From: Candidatus Avelusimicrobium gallinaceum
GTDB lineage: Bacteria > Elusimicrobiota > Elusimicrobia > Elusimicrobiales > Elusimicrobiaceae
Direction: 5' to 3'
Length of the DNA: 64,000 nucleotides
Assembly (NCBI GenBank): GCA_944324965.1
Contig: CALUYH010000002.1
Location: 104,263-168,262 of the forward strand
The position numbers and the translations under genes were made by a program. This document shows positions 24,974 through 33,556 of this stretch, piece by piece. The notes below the pieces were generated by a model that worked only from the letters and a program-made list of their open reading frames with translations, did no database searches and was not told the DNA's origin. Each line of letters opens with the position of its first letter. Position 1 is the first letter of the stretch.

Positions 24974-26299
24974 ATGTATTATGTCATGGTGATATTGATT
25001 GGAATGGGGCTTGGCGGTTGGGTAGCCTGGATGGTGCTTTCGGCCCGGGCTCAGGCCGGGCTGGCCGAACAACAGCGTTTGGCCGCACTGGAGCCGGAAG
25101 TGAACCGTTTGCGCAGCGAAAATGCCGCCCTGCTGGTGGACAAAACGCGGTTAGAACAGGAAAAACTGTCCCTGGAGCGCGAAAAAACGCTGATTGAAAA
25201 GAATTTCAAGGAATTATCCGCCACGTATCAGGCACAGTTTTCGGAACTGGCCGCCAAAATTTTGGACGACAAAGCCAAAGGCCTGGAAAGCAAAAATGCC
25301 GAAGTATTGCGTCCGCTTTCGCTGCATTTGGAAAACTTTGTTAAAAAAGTGGCCGAAATGGAACACCAAAACACAATCGTACAGGCCCGGCTGGAAAAAG
25401 GCCTGTCGGACGTGATTAAATCTACCGAGAAAATTGACCAAAGCGCCCTGCATCTGACCAACGCTATCAAAGGCGAGGCCATCGTGCGCGGCAGCTGGGG
25501 CGAAGAAACGTTAAAGCGCATTTTGGACGCGGCCGGCATGAAAGAAGGGCTGGACTACTACCAGCAGGTGGCCGACGAAGGCAAACGTGTGGACGTGCAA
25601 ATTGCCCTGCCGGGCGACCGGTGGATTGTGGTGGATTCTAAAACCATTTTCAACCACTACGCCCAGTATTTTAACGCGCAGGACCCGAAGGAAAAAGCCG
25701 CTTTCTTGGCCGAACACGTCAAAGACGTTAAAAAGACGATTAAAGATTTAAGCGCCAAAAAATACTACAAAAAATTCCAGGCGGAAGGCGACAAGGTTCA
25801 GCCCGACTATACGCTGATGTTCGTCTACCCCGAAAGCGCCCTCCTGGCCGCCGTAGAGGCGGACCCGGACATTTTAAACGAGGCCTGGAAAAACAACATC
25901 GCCCTCGTGTCGGCCACGTCTTTGATGAGCACGCTGAAAATGGTTTCCAAACTCTGGGACATAGACAAACAGCACGAGTATATGGAAGATTTTAAAGACG
26001 ATATTTTGAAGCTGGTGGAAAAGTTCAACGACTTTTTGGTCAATTTTGCCAAGGCCGAAAATGCCGTTGCCAACGCGGCCGACGCCGTGAAAGTGGCCCG
26101 CGGTCATATTGACGGCAACCGCGGCGCTTTCCTGCCGGTAGCCCAGCGGATTGTGGATATTTACGAAGTGCCGCTGACCAAAGACAACGCCCGCCTGCTC
26201 AAGCGGATGAACTACAATTACACCGGGCACAAAAGCAAAAATGCGCCCGCCGCCAAGGAATTAACCGGCCAGGAACCGCCCAAAGGATTGTTTGAATAA
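24974..26299 (+). CDS. rmuC: DNA recombination protein RmuC
   Basis: RmuC-family protein, linked in E. coli to limiting inversion at short inverted repeats, and related to restriction-endonuclease-like folds. The 441-residue product has an N-terminal transmembrane helix (about 2-20), a coiled coil (about 30-150), and the conserved RmuC core with GSWGEETLKRILDAAGMKEGLDYYQQ and DRWIVVDSKTIFNHYAQYF (residues about 175-230). AAGGAG is the ribosome site and a promoter lies at 24921-24949. A bidirectional terminator follows. Confidence 0.92.
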   Translation: MYYVMVILIGMGLGGWVAWMVLSARAQAGLAEQQRLAALEPEVNRLRSENAALLVDKTRLEQEKLSLEREKTLIEKNFKELSATYQAQFSELAAKILDDKAKGLESKNAEVLRPLSLHLENFVKKVAEMEHQNTIVQARLEKGLSDVIKSTEKIDQSALHLTNAIKGEAIVRGSWGEETLKRILDAAGMKEGLDYYQQVADEGKRVDVQIALPGDRWIVVDSKTIFNHYAQYFNAQDPKEKAAFLAEHVKDVKKTIKDLSAKKYYKKFQAEGDKVQPDYTLMFVYPESALLAAVEADPDILNEAWKNNIALVSATSLMSTLKMVSKLWDIDKQHEYMEDFKDDILKLVEKFNDFLVNFAKAENAVANAADAVKVARGHIDGNRGAFLPVAQRIVDIYEVPLTKDNARLLKRMNYNYTGHKSKNAPAAKELTGQEPPKGLFE

Positions 26300-26302
26300 C
26301 CC

Positions 26303-26329
26303 AAAAACCCGCCGAAAGGCGGGTTTTTT
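26303..26329. terminator. Bidirectional terminator between rmuC and the HEAGH protein
   Basis: AAAAACCCGCC GAAA GGCGGGTTTTTT; A/T runs flank the 7-bp stem on both sides of convergent genes. Confidence 0.9.
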
Positions 26330-26372
26330 ATGCCGTGTGGGCAGACCAGAAGGTTTGGGGGTTGGGCTATTT

Positions 26373-27011
26373 TTAGCCGCGGGTAAAGAAGCGGTCGTGT
26401 CCGTCGTCGTCTTGGTTATAATCGTGCCCGTCGGGGTTGTTCCAGGCCCAAAAATGGGCAACGCACAAGTAGGTCCCCAGTGCGCCTAAGAACGCGCTTA
26501 ACGCGTAAAATCCGTGGCGCATCTGCCATTCGTACCCTTCGGTGCCCAGCCATTTGTGCATATAGTCCCAATCCGGCAGGGTTTCGGGCCCGGCGTTTAG
26601 CAGGCTGATGACCGGGTCCAAGCTGCAGCCGGTATACTGCCCCACGCTGTAACAGGCCATCGCCAGCCACAGCAAACATATATCCGCCTGGATTTCTCTG
26701 CCTTTCCGTAAAAAATACAAGAAGCATACCAGCGGTACGCCCACTTCCATCAACGTTCCGCCCCAAATGGTGACGGCAAAATTGCCGCCCGATAAAAACC
26801 GGAAAATCGGGTGCCCGGCTTCGTGTACGCCAATGGTCAGCAGCCAAAATATTCCGGCCAACGGGCAGTGGCGCGGCCCAACGTACCAACTGTATAGAAA
26901 GTACGTACCGGCCGCTATGAACAAAATTCCCTTCCAGCCATATGCCCAAAACAAAGGGCCTTTGCGTTGCGGGTCAAACAAATCCCAAAATCGGTTCCAA
27001 TAATTTTTCAT
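26373..27011 (-). CDS. Membrane protein with HEAGH motif (M50-like)
   Basis: A 212-residue integral membrane protein. The second hydrophobic segment contains GVHEAGHPIFRFLSGG (about residue 68), an HExxH zinc motif followed by a hydrophobic run, as in intramembrane M50 (site-2-protease) families and in transporters derived from them. Other helices follow, and the C-terminus is Asp/His-rich (DGHDYNQDDDGHDRFF). A second motif resembling the M50 NPDG also appears near the C-terminus (WNNPDGHDY, about residue 190), though outside a clear helix. Start at 27011 with AAGGAA upstream. It could be a degenerate or a real protease; confidence in the fold is moderate. Confidence 0.6.
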   Translation of the reverse strand: MKNYWNRFWDLFDPQRKGPLFWAYGWKGILFIAAGTYFLYSWYVGPRHCPLAGIFWLLTIGVHEAGHPIFRFLSGGNFAVTIWGGTLMEVGVPLVCFLYFLRKGREIQADICLLWLAMACYSVGQYTGCSLDPVISLLNAGPETLPDWDYMHKWLGTEGYEWQMRHGFYALSAFLGALGTYLCVAHFWAWNNPDGHDYNQDDDGHDRFFTRG

Positions 27012-27020
27012 TGTATTTCC

Positions 27021-27048
27021 TTGGCAATTTGGCACTTCGTGCTATATG
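27021..27048 (+). promoter_or_regulatory. Putative promoter of the aaxABC-like operon
   Basis: TTGGCA (27021-27026) and TATATG (27043-27048) are 16 nt apart. Transcription from here would give a leader of about 260 nt before aaxA. Confidence 0.45.
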
Positions 27049-27054
27049 CCCCCC

Positions 27055-27313
27055 TCATTTTAACAATTTTACGGTGGGGTGTAAACGTGCCCGAAGCGGG
27101 CGGTTGTTTATGCTGCCGCACGAAAAAAGGGTTAGTTTACGGAATTGGCAAACAAGGCTCTGCTGTCGGTGCGCGCCCAAAGGACCCCATAAAACTAATC
27201 CATTTTTTAGGTTGTGCGGCGGCGGGCAGAGTGTTAAGGTGGAACAAACGCCCCTGCCCCTCGGACACCTTGCACGCGCACCAGGGGGCGCATCCCTACC
27301 ACAGGAGTAACCG
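27055..27313 (+). promoter_or_regulatory. Long structured leader of the aaxABC-like operon
   Basis: GGGTTAGTTT (27129-27138) pairs with AAACTAATCC (27192-27201), enclosing about 53 nt, and is followed by ATTTTTTAG. This resembles a terminator-like or riboswitch-like element in the leader. No known riboswitch class was recognised. GGAG before 27314 is the ribosome site. Confidence 0.4.
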
Positions 27314-28525
27314 ATGAACACGCGTACCTTTGCGGCTGCGCTGGCGGCCGTTTGTTTGATGAGCACAGCGGTGGACGCCGCCTCGTTTTCCGCCAAGCAC
27401 GAACAGCGCCTGGCTTCCCGCCGGGTGGTGGAACAGCACCCTTTTTCTTCTTTTGGGCAAGATTATATCGATGCGAAAAATTTTATCACGGACAAATTGG
27501 GCTTGCAAGTAGGGCTGGATATTTCCTACACGGCCCAGCGTCTTTCCCCCAGCGGCAAACAGACATCTATCCAGGGAATGTATTATCCGTATATTACTTG
27601 GACGTTGTTTCAGGATAAGGCGTGGGGGTCTGGTGCGGTAAATTTTAACTATAATTTTGTGCATTATTGGGGGCAGGAAGCGGCTGTTTTGCAAGGCCGC
27701 GGCGGCGTGGTCAGCGCGTTTAACGATGGTGCTTCTGACGACGAAGATTTTTCCCAACTTACGTATACCCACACCCTGCCCGGCAAATGGGACTGGCTGT
27801 CTGTTACCGTGGGGCAGTTCCCGATGTACAACTTTGACGGCACCACCTATGTGGACAACCAGCAAACCGCGCTGATGAATTATTCCCTGTCGCAAAACGG
27901 TTCGTCGGCCTATCCGGGCGCTTCGCTGGGGGCGTATGTGCAGGCGCAAAACAGCCGCTGGACGTTCGTTGCCGGCTACCAGGACGCTACCAACGTGACC
28001 GGGGCGCAAATCCACGGGCGGACGGCGTTTGACGGCAAATACACCGGCTTCGGCTCCATCGCGTGGACGCCATCCTTTAAATGGGGCGACGGGCAGTACA
28101 GCTTTTTGTATTACTACCAGCCTTCCGTGCCCGCCCAGGCCGAAAATATCAACGGCTGGTCGTTTAATATGCAGCAGTTTTTAGGCAAAGATTTTGCCGT
28201 ATTCGGCCGCGCCAACGGTTCTACGGGCGGTGCGGTGCCGGTTAAAAATTCCTATGCGCTGGGCGTTTCGTGGCTGGACCCGCTGGGCCGCAACCCGCAG
28301 GACGTTATCACCCTGGGTGCGGTGTACAACCGCATCAGCGCCGCGGCGATGGAATATCCCCCCTACTTGCGCGCGAGTGAAACCGCACTGGAGTTGCAAT
28401 GGGTGTGGGGTATTGGCAAATTTGTAACGGTCACTCCGGATTTGCAAATTTATCCGAAGGCCGCTTCCAACCCGGACCAAGGGGTCACCACGGTGGTCGG
28501 GTTGCGTACAACCATTATGTTGTAG
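27314..28525 (+). CDS. aaxA: OprB-type porin, AaxA-like
   Basis: Outer-membrane porin of the carbohydrate-selective OprB family, 403 residues. A signal peptide (MNTRTFAAALAAVCLMSTAVDA) precedes a sequence of alternating strands rich in Tyr/Trp/Gly; features such as YYPYITWTLFQDKAWGSGAVNFNYNF and GQFPMYNFDGTTYVDNQQ are typical of OprB barrels. In Chlamydia pneumoniae the porin AaxA, also OprB-like, admits arginine for AaxB and AaxC. The next two genes are an AaxB-like decarboxylase (35 nt downstream) and an APC antiporter, which is the basis for this name. Substrate specificity is inferred from context. Confidence 0.78.
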   Translation: MNTRTFAAALAAVCLMSTAVDAASFSAKHEQRLASRRVVEQHPFSSFGQDYIDAKNFITDKLGLQVGLDISYTAQRLSPSGKQTSIQGMYYPYITWTLFQDKAWGSGAVNFNYNFVHYWGQEAAVLQGRGGVVSAFNDGASDDEDFSQLTYTHTLPGKWDWLSVTVGQFPMYNFDGTTYVDNQQTALMNYSLSQNGSSAYPGASLGAYVQAQNSRWTFVAGYQDATNVTGAQIHGRTAFDGKYTGFGSIAWTPSFKWGDGQYSFLYYYQPSVPAQAENINGWSFNMQQFLGKDFAVFGRANGSTGGAVPVKNSYALGVSWLDPLGRNPQDVITLGAVYNRISAAAMEYPPYLRASETALELQWVWGIGKFVTVTPDLQIYPKAASNPDQGVTTVVGLRTTIML

Positions 28526-28560
28526 TGGGGTAACAAAAAACTGTAAAAGGAGAAATGATT

Positions 28561-29172
28561 ATGGAAAAAGAATTAATTTTAGGGACGCGCTATCCTACGT
28601 TGGCTTTTATTTCGGGCGGAGCCGGCCAAGCGGCCGACGGTATCCCGCCGCAGCCGTTTGAAACGTTCTGCTACGATTCGGCTTTGCAGCAAGCCAAAAT
28701 CCAAGATTTTAACGTCATTCCTTACACCTCCGTCCTGCCGAAAGAACTGTACCGCAACATCTACCCGGTGGATGCCGTGTCCGACCAATTTACGCACGGC
28801 GCCGTGCTGGAAGTGATTATGGCCGGCAACGGGGCCCGCATTGAGGACCACAAAGCCATTGCCACCGGCGTGGGCGTGTGCTGGGGCAAAGACAAAAAGG
28901 GCAACCTTGTGGGCGGCTGGGCCGCGGAATATGTGGAGTATTTTGATACGCCCATTGACGACGAAATTGCCGAAGGCCACGCGCATATGTGGCTGAACAA
29001 ATCGCTCAAGCACGAGCTGGAAATCCGCGATGTGGAAAAACACAGCGAATTCCAAATTTGGCACAACTACATCAACATTACCCAACCGTTTGCCTACTGC
29101 CTGACGGTGATGGGATTTTTGAACTTTAAATTTGCCCCGGCGGCCGTGCCGAGCAAAAAACCGTTGGATTAG
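28561..29172 (+). CDS. aaxB: Pyruvoyl-dependent arginine decarboxylase, AaxB-like
   Basis: Converts arginine to agmatine and CO2, using a pyruvoyl group made by self-cleavage. The 203-residue protein has the cleavage region [13 protein letters not shown] with Thr56-Ser57; cleavage before the Ser would form the pyruvoyl on the alpha chain. Thr-Ser at this site is as in chlamydial AaxB, where archaeal enzymes have Ser-Ser (established knowledge). Other family features include [11 protein letters not shown] and [17 protein letters not shown]. The second ATG (28561) is chosen because AGGAG is 8 nt upstream; the first, at 28555, is too close. Second gene of the operon. Confidence 0.9.
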   Translation: MEKELILGTRYPTLAFISGGAGQAADGIPPQPFETFCYDSALQQAKIQDFNVIPYTSVLPKELYRNIYPVDAVSDQFTHGAVLEVIMAGNGARIEDHKAIATGVGVCWGKDKKGNLVGGWAAEYVEYFDTPIDDEIAEGHAHMWLNKSLKHELEIRDVEKHSEFQIWHNYINITQPFAYCLTVMGFLNFKFAPAAVPSKKPLD

Positions 29173-29200
29173 GCCAAATTCAGAATCATTCGGGGGAGTT

Positions 29201-30655
29201 ATGGGAGATAAAAACACTACGGCGGGCAAGTTAGGCGTATTGGGCCTGGCGTGCATCGTCATCAGTTCTATGGTCGGGGGAGGCGTGTTTTCCCTCCCCC
29301 AAAATATGGCCGCCGGCGCAAGTGCGGGGGCGGTGCTGTTGGCGTGGGTGATAACCGGTGTGGGGATGTATTTTATTGCCAACACGTTCAGCATTCTTTC
29401 GCGCGTAAAGCCGGATTTAACTTCCGGCATCTATATGTATGCGCGCGAAGGGTTCGGCCCGTATGTCGGCTTTACCATCGGCTGGGGCTACTGGCTGTGC
29501 CAAATCTTCGGCAATGTGGGGTTTGCCGTAATTACGATGGATGCGTTAAATTACTTTTTCCCCCCGTATTTTGCGGGCGGGAATAATTTGCTGTCCATTG
29601 TGTGCGGCTCGGTGCTGATTTGGGTGTTTAACTTTGTGGTCTTGCGCGGGGTGCGCCAGGCCGCCATTTTAAACATTGTCGGCACGGTGGGCAAGCTGGT
29701 GCCGCTGTTATTGTTTATTCTTATTCTGCTGTTTAGCTTTCATATGGATAAGTTTGACTTTAACTTCTGGGGCCACATCGCCGAAGACGGCAAAACCCTG
29801 GGGCCGCTTTCTGCCCAGTTAAAAAGCACGATGCTGGTTACGCTGTGGGCGTTTATCGGTATTGAAGGGGCGGTCGTATTGTCCAACCGTGCCAAAAGCC
29901 AGGCGGCCGTCAGCAAGGCCACGTTCCTGGGCTTTTTGGGCTGCTTGGTGATTTACATCGGCCTTTCCGTGCTGCCGTTCGGGTTTTTAAATCAGGAAGA
30001 AATCGCCGCCGTGGCCAATCCTTCCACCGCCGGCGTGTTGGAAAAAGTCGTCGGTCCGTGGGGCGCATGGGTGATGAACATCGGGCTGTTAATTGCGGTG
30101 TTGTCTTCCTGGCTGGCTTGGACGATGATTGCGGCCGAAATTCCCGCCGCCGCGGCCGAAAACGGCACATTCCCCAAGCAGTTTGCCATTCAAAACAAAA
30201 ACGGGGCGCCGTCCGTATCGCTGTGGGTGACGAGCATTGTCATGCAGCTGGCCATTTTGATGGTGTATTTTTCCAACAACGCCTGGAACACGATGCTTTC
30301 CATCACGGGCGTCATGGTCTTGCCGGCGTACATCGCCAGTACGGCCTATTTGTGGAAAATGACCGAAGACGGCGAGTTTGCCAAAATATCGCCTAAAGGG
30401 CGGGCGGCTGCGGTGTTTACATCCACGCTGGGCACGCTCTACGGCGTGTGGCTGGTGTATGCGGCCGGCTTAAAATACCTGTTCCTGGCGGTTATTTTCC
30501 TGGCGGTGGGTATCCCGGTGTTTGTGTGGGCGCGCCGCCAGCAGCACGACGGAAAACCCGTGTTTACCAAAGGCGAGGTGGCGGTGGTGACGCTGCTTAT
30601 CTTGTTTGCACTGGCCGCCGTCTACGTGTTTGCACGCGGGCTGGTGACTATCTGA
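29201..30655 (+). CDS. aaxC: APC-family arginine/agmatine antiporter, AaxC-like
   Basis: Inner-membrane amino acid/polyamine exchanger of the APC superfamily, 484 residues with about 12-13 helices. The first helix carries the substrate-backbone motif SSMVGGGVFSLP, as in AdiC/ArcD-type antiporters. Placed directly after the pyruvoyl arginine decarboxylase, it most likely swaps external arginine for internal agmatine, which consumes a proton inside the cell (acid resistance) or serves nutrition. GGGGGAG precedes the ATG at 29201. A bidirectional terminator closes the operon. Confidence 0.88.
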   Translation: MGDKNTTAGKLGVLGLACIVISSMVGGGVFSLPQNMAAGASAGAVLLAWVITGVGMYFIANTFSILSRVKPDLTSGIYMYAREGFGPYVGFTIGWGYWLCQIFGNVGFAVITMDALNYFFPPYFAGGNNLLSIVCGSVLIWVFNFVVLRGVRQAAILNIVGTVGKLVPLLLFILILLFSFHMDKFDFNFWGHIAEDGKTLGPLSAQLKSTMLVTLWAFIGIEGAVVLSNRAKSQAAVSKATFLGFLGCLVIYIGLSVLPFGFLNQEEIAAVANPSTAGVLEKVVGPWGAWVMNIGLLIAVLSSWLAWTMIAAEIPAAAAENGTFPKQFAIQNKNGAPSVSLWVTSIVMQLAILMVYFSNNAWNTMLSITGVMVLPAYIASTAYLWKMTEDGEFAKISPKGRAAAVFTSTLGTLYGVWLVYAAGLKYLFLAVIFLAVGIPVFVWARRQQHDGKPVFTKGEVAVVTLLILFALAAVYVFARGLVTI

Positions 30656-30664
30656 AACAAAAGC

Positions 30665-30695
30665 AAAACCCCGCCTTCGGGCGGGGTTCTTTTTA
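30665..30695. terminator. Bidirectional terminator between aaxC and the K+ channel gene
   Basis: AAAACCCCGCC TTCG GGCGGGGTT with T-rich flanks on both strands. Confidence 0.9.
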
Positions 30696-31463
30696 TATTT
30701 GCGGCGGCTGTTGTTTTTTGCGTTCAAATTTTTGTATTTCCTGCACGATTCCGGCCGTCAGCACCGCGGTGGTAATGGCAAACAGAATAAGCCCCATCGC
30801 CACCGTCACGGCCGTAATCAGGCGGCCGAATAACGTGATGGGCACAATGTCGCCGTAGCCCAAAGTGGTAAACGTTTCAAGCGACCACCACATTGCGTCC
30901 AGCATATTGGCAAACACGTCCGGCTGGGCGGCGTGCTCCACGCGGAAAACCATAAACGCGCTCCACACCCACAGCATCAGCAAAAACGCCCCGCAAATGG
31001 ACAGTTCGCTTTTCTTTTCGCTTACCACATTGTTCACCAGCTGTATGGCGTTGGTGTAGCGCATCAGCATCAAAATGCGGAACACGCGCAGCATACGCAC
31101 CAGCCCCGTGCCCAAAATAAAAAAAGGCGAAATGGCAAACAAATCAATCAGCATCAGCGGCGTGCACATGTATTTAAGCCGCCCGATAATCGGGCGCTTA
31201 AAGCGCGGGTCCTCGGTGCAGGTGATAAGTCGCAGGGCGTATTCCAGCGCAAAAATAATACTCATTACCAGGTCCAGGTGGTAAATCATCCGTTTGACGG
31301 CGGGGCTGATGTCCTGGACGCTTTCCACCACGTCTACGGGCACGCTTAACAAAATAAGCGTGATGATCAGCGCGTTGAGCGCGGTGGTGACTTTGCTGCG
31401 GTTGTTAAATTGCAAAACATTATACAGGTAGCGTTTTGCATCGTGTACGGTGCGGTTGGTCAT
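30693..31463 (-). CDS. Voltage-gated-type potassium channel
   Basis: Six-helix ion channel subunit of 256 residues. The S4 helix has regularly spaced arginines (RMLRVFRILMLMRY, about 115-128) and the pore has the K+ selectivity filter TLGYGD followed by IVPIT (about 205). N- and C-termini are short, with no RCK domain, so gating by ligands is not apparent. Start at 31463 with AGAGGA upstream. It would work as a tetramer in the inner membrane to set membrane potential or take up or release K+. Convergent with aaxC. Confidence 0.88.
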   Translation of the reverse strand: MTNRTVHDAKRYLYNVLQFNNRSKVTTALNALIITLILLSVPVDVVESVQDISPAVKRMIYHLDLVMSIIFALEYALRLITCTEDPRFKRPIIGRLKYMCTPLMLIDLFAISPFFILGTGLVRMLRVFRILMLMRYTNAIQLVNNVVSEKKSELSICGAFLLMLWVWSAFMVFRVEHAAQPDVFANMLDAMWWSLETFTTLGYGDIVPITLFGRLITAVTVAMGLILFAITTAVLTAGIVQEIQKFERKKQQPPQI

Positions 31464-31549
31464 ACATTTAAATCCTCTGATAGTAATGTAGCAAAGCGGC
31501 AAAAACCAAGCAAGATATTTTTTGGACTAGAATATTATACAATACCCCT

Positions 31550-32287
31550 ATGGCAAGCGATATCAAACAAGCAGCAAAACTCATTGAACACGCCTCCTAC
31601 GGCGTGGTGTTTACGGGTGCGGGCGTGAGCGTGGAAAGCGGCATCGCGCCTTTTACCGGCAAGGGCGGCCTGTGGAATCAGTACGACCCGAAGTATATTG
31701 AAATTTCGTTTTTCCAAATGCACCCGGCCGAATCCTGGAAAGAGATGAAAAAGATTTTCTTTACCGATATGGACGAAGCCCTGCCCAACAAAGCCCACCA
31801 AGTGATTGCCCGCCTGGAAGAAAAAGGCTATGTAAAGGGCGTCATCACCCAGAATATAGACGGACTCCACCAGCGGGCGGGCTCCAAAAACGTGCAGGAA
31901 TTCCACGGCACCATCCACACGCTTTCGTGCACGTCCTGCGGGCGGAAATACAACCTGGAAGACGTGGACATTTCGGCCGAGCCGCCGCTGTGTTTTTGCG
32001 GGGGCGTATTAAAACCGGATTTTGTATTTTACGGCGAGGGTATCCCGCCGCGCGCGTACGAAAAATCGCTGGAAATGGCCCAAAATGCAGACGTGATGAT
32101 TATCGTAGGTACCGCCGGGCAGGTAATGCCCGCCTGCAGCCTGCCGCTTACGGCCAAGCAATACGGGGCCAAAATTATTGAGGTAAATCCCCTCCCCTCC
32201 GCGTTTACGGGCACGGTGACGGATTTGTATTTCCCCCAAAAAGCGGGCGAATTTTTTGCCGCGCTGGAAAAAGAAATCCGCTGGTAG
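31550..32287 (+). CDS. cobB: NAD-dependent protein deacylase, Sir2 family
   Basis: Sirtuin that removes acyl groups from lysine, using NAD+. The 245-residue protein shows GAGVSVESGIAPF (NAD site), TQNIDGLHQRAG, the catalytic His in FHGTIH, four zinc cysteines (CTSC and CFC-G with the spacing C-x2-C ... C-x-C), and VGTAGQVMPA near the end. No ribosome site precedes the ATG; TATTAT (31533-31538) lies 11 nt upstream, giving a very short leader. It may be a single-gene unit, and the pilin gene follows 73 nt later with its own promoter motif. Confidence 0.93.
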   Translation: MASDIKQAAKLIEHASYGVVFTGAGVSVESGIAPFTGKGGLWNQYDPKYIEISFFQMHPAESWKEMKKIFFTDMDEALPNKAHQVIARLEEKGYVKGVITQNIDGLHQRAGSKNVQEFHGTIHTLSCTSCGRKYNLEDVDISAEPPLCFCGGVLKPDFVFYGEGIPPRAYEKSLEMAQNADVMIIVGTAGQVMPACSLPLTAKQYGAKIIEVNPLPSAFTGTVTDLYFPQKAGEFFAALEKEIRW

Positions 32288-32314
32288 CCGCGGATATTTG
32301 CATAGCGGGCGGGA

Positions 32315-32333
32315 AATTATTAAACTGTAAATA
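32315..32333 (+). promoter_or_regulatory. 19-bp motif shared with another pilin promoter
   Basis: AATTATTAAACTGTAAATA occurs here and, perfectly conserved, at 62390-62408, 28 and 33 nt before the ATG of the two pilin-like genes. It contains an extended -10-like TGTAAATA. Confidence 0.55.
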
Positions 32334-32360
32334 TATATTTATAGTGATAGAGGCAGGCAC

Positions 32361-32876
32361 ATGAAAAAGGGTTTTACGTTAATTGAACTGTTGGTCGTGG
32401 TGCTGATTATCGGCATTTTGGTTGCCATAGCCTTGCCTAATTACGGCAAAGCGGTGGAACGCACGCGCCTGACGGAAGCATTGGAACTGTTAAACAGCCT
32501 TTCCCAGGCGCAGCGGCGCAAGCAAATGCAAACCAGCAAATATATGCTGGACTACGGCACGTTGGACGTAGCCCCCAAAGGAGCGGTGGGCCAGGTGTAT
32601 TACACCCGCGGCAACCCCGTGACGGGTGAAAACTGCAACGGGTTTGAAATTACGCTGGGCGCCAACGGGCACGATAACGAAATAGAAGCCGTGCGCTACG
32701 CCCCGAACGGCAGTTTGGAATTTCAATACAGCCTGCGCCGGGAATACGAGCACGACAATACCACCTGCGCCGGGCAAAATACGGCGGGCAAAACCCTGTG
32801 TGCGGATGTGTGCGGGATAGAAACGGCCGTGGATGAATGTTGTATGGACGGTACTCCCAGCGCGTGCCAAAATTAA
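32361..32876 (+). CDS. Type IV pilin-like protein
   Basis: A 171-residue pilin or pseudopilin. It begins with a short leader MKKG, then FTLIELLVVVLIIGILVAIALPNYGKAVE, the classic N-terminal helix with the Gly/Phe prepilin peptidase site and Glu at +5. The remainder is a globular head with several cysteines near the C-terminus (CAGQNTAGKTLCADVCGIETAVDECCMDG), presumably disulfide-bonded. The protein would be inserted in the inner membrane, processed and assembled into a fibre. Other pilin machinery genes are not in the window. Confidence 0.9.
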   Translation: MKKGFTLIELLVVVLIIGILVAIALPNYGKAVERTRLTEALELLNSLSQAQRRKQMQTSKYMLDYGTLDVAPKGAVGQVYYTRGNPVTGENCNGFEITLGANGHDNEIEAVRYAPNGSLEFQYSLRREYEHDNTTCAGQNTAGKTLCADVCGIETAVDECCMDGTPSACQN

Positions 32877-32891
32877 GTTTTTGAGTGTAAC

Positions 32892-32922
32892 AAAACGCCC
32901 CGCCAAAAGCGGGGCGTTTTTT
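32892..32922. terminator. Bidirectional terminator between the pilin and HD genes
   Basis: AAAACGCCCCGC CAAAA GCGGGGCGTTTTTT, between convergent genes. Confidence 0.9.
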
Positions 32923-32943
32923 ATGGGCAAAACAGCCTGACGG

Positions 32944-33531
32944 TCAAGCTAACGCGGCGGCCTGTTCGTGCACGGATTTTTCCGTCGCGCGCATGGCCGC
33001 GAGGGTTTTGGCAAACAGGGTGTCCAAATCCCACCCCAGCATTTCGGCGCCTTGTCTGATGACGTCGCGCGAGCAGCCGGCCGCAAACTTTTTGTCTTTA
33101 AATTTTTTCTTCAAGCTGGCCACTTCCATATCGCACACGCTTTTGGAGGGCCGCATCCGCGCCGCCGCGCCGATGAGCCCGGTCAGCTCGTCGGTAGCGA
33201 AGAGGACTTTTTCCATTTCGTGTTCGGGCTTTACGTCCGTCACCAGGCCGTAGCCGTGGCTGCACACGGCGTGCACCAACTCCGGCTCGGCGTCCAGTTC
33301 GGCCAACAATTCCGGCGCTTTTTTGCAGTGTTCCTGCGGGAATTGCTCAAAATCTATGTCGTGCAAAAGGCCGCACAGCGCCCAAAAATCGGCCTCTTGG
33401 GCGTATCCCAGTTCTTCGGCCAGTTGGCGCATTACGGCTTCCACCGTCAAGGCGTGAAGCAAATGGAACGGCTCCTTGTTATATTTTTTTAATAAATCCA
33501 GCGCTTGTGCGCGGGTAATGTGCGTGTTCAT
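32944..33531 (-). CDS. HD-domain phosphohydrolase-like protein
   Basis: A 195-residue protein of the HD superfamily. The first His is in HLLHALTVEAVM (about residue 19), the HD pair is in LCGLLHDIDFEQFP (about 55), and a later His-containing segment is AVCSHGYGLV. Such proteins hydrolyse phosphate esters of nucleotides in a metal-dependent way; here the substrate is unknown. A Cys (CSRDVIRQGAEMLG) near 150 is followed by the C-terminal helices. Ribosome site GGGGG is weak. It is convergent with the pilin and follows the GDPD-like gene on the same strand without a clear terminator between. Confidence 0.82.
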   Translation of the reverse strand: MNTHITRAQALDLLKKYNKEPFHLLHALTVEAVMRQLAEELGYAQEADFWALCGLLHDIDFEQFPQEHCKKAPELLAELDAEPELVHAVCSHGYGLVTDVKPEHEMEKVLFATDELTGLIGAAARMRPSKSVCDMEVASLKKKFKDKKFAAGCSRDVIRQGAEMLGWDLDTLFAKTLAAMRATEKSVHEQAAALA

Positions 33532-33556
33532 TTTTCCCCCATTTTTGCATTCAGTG

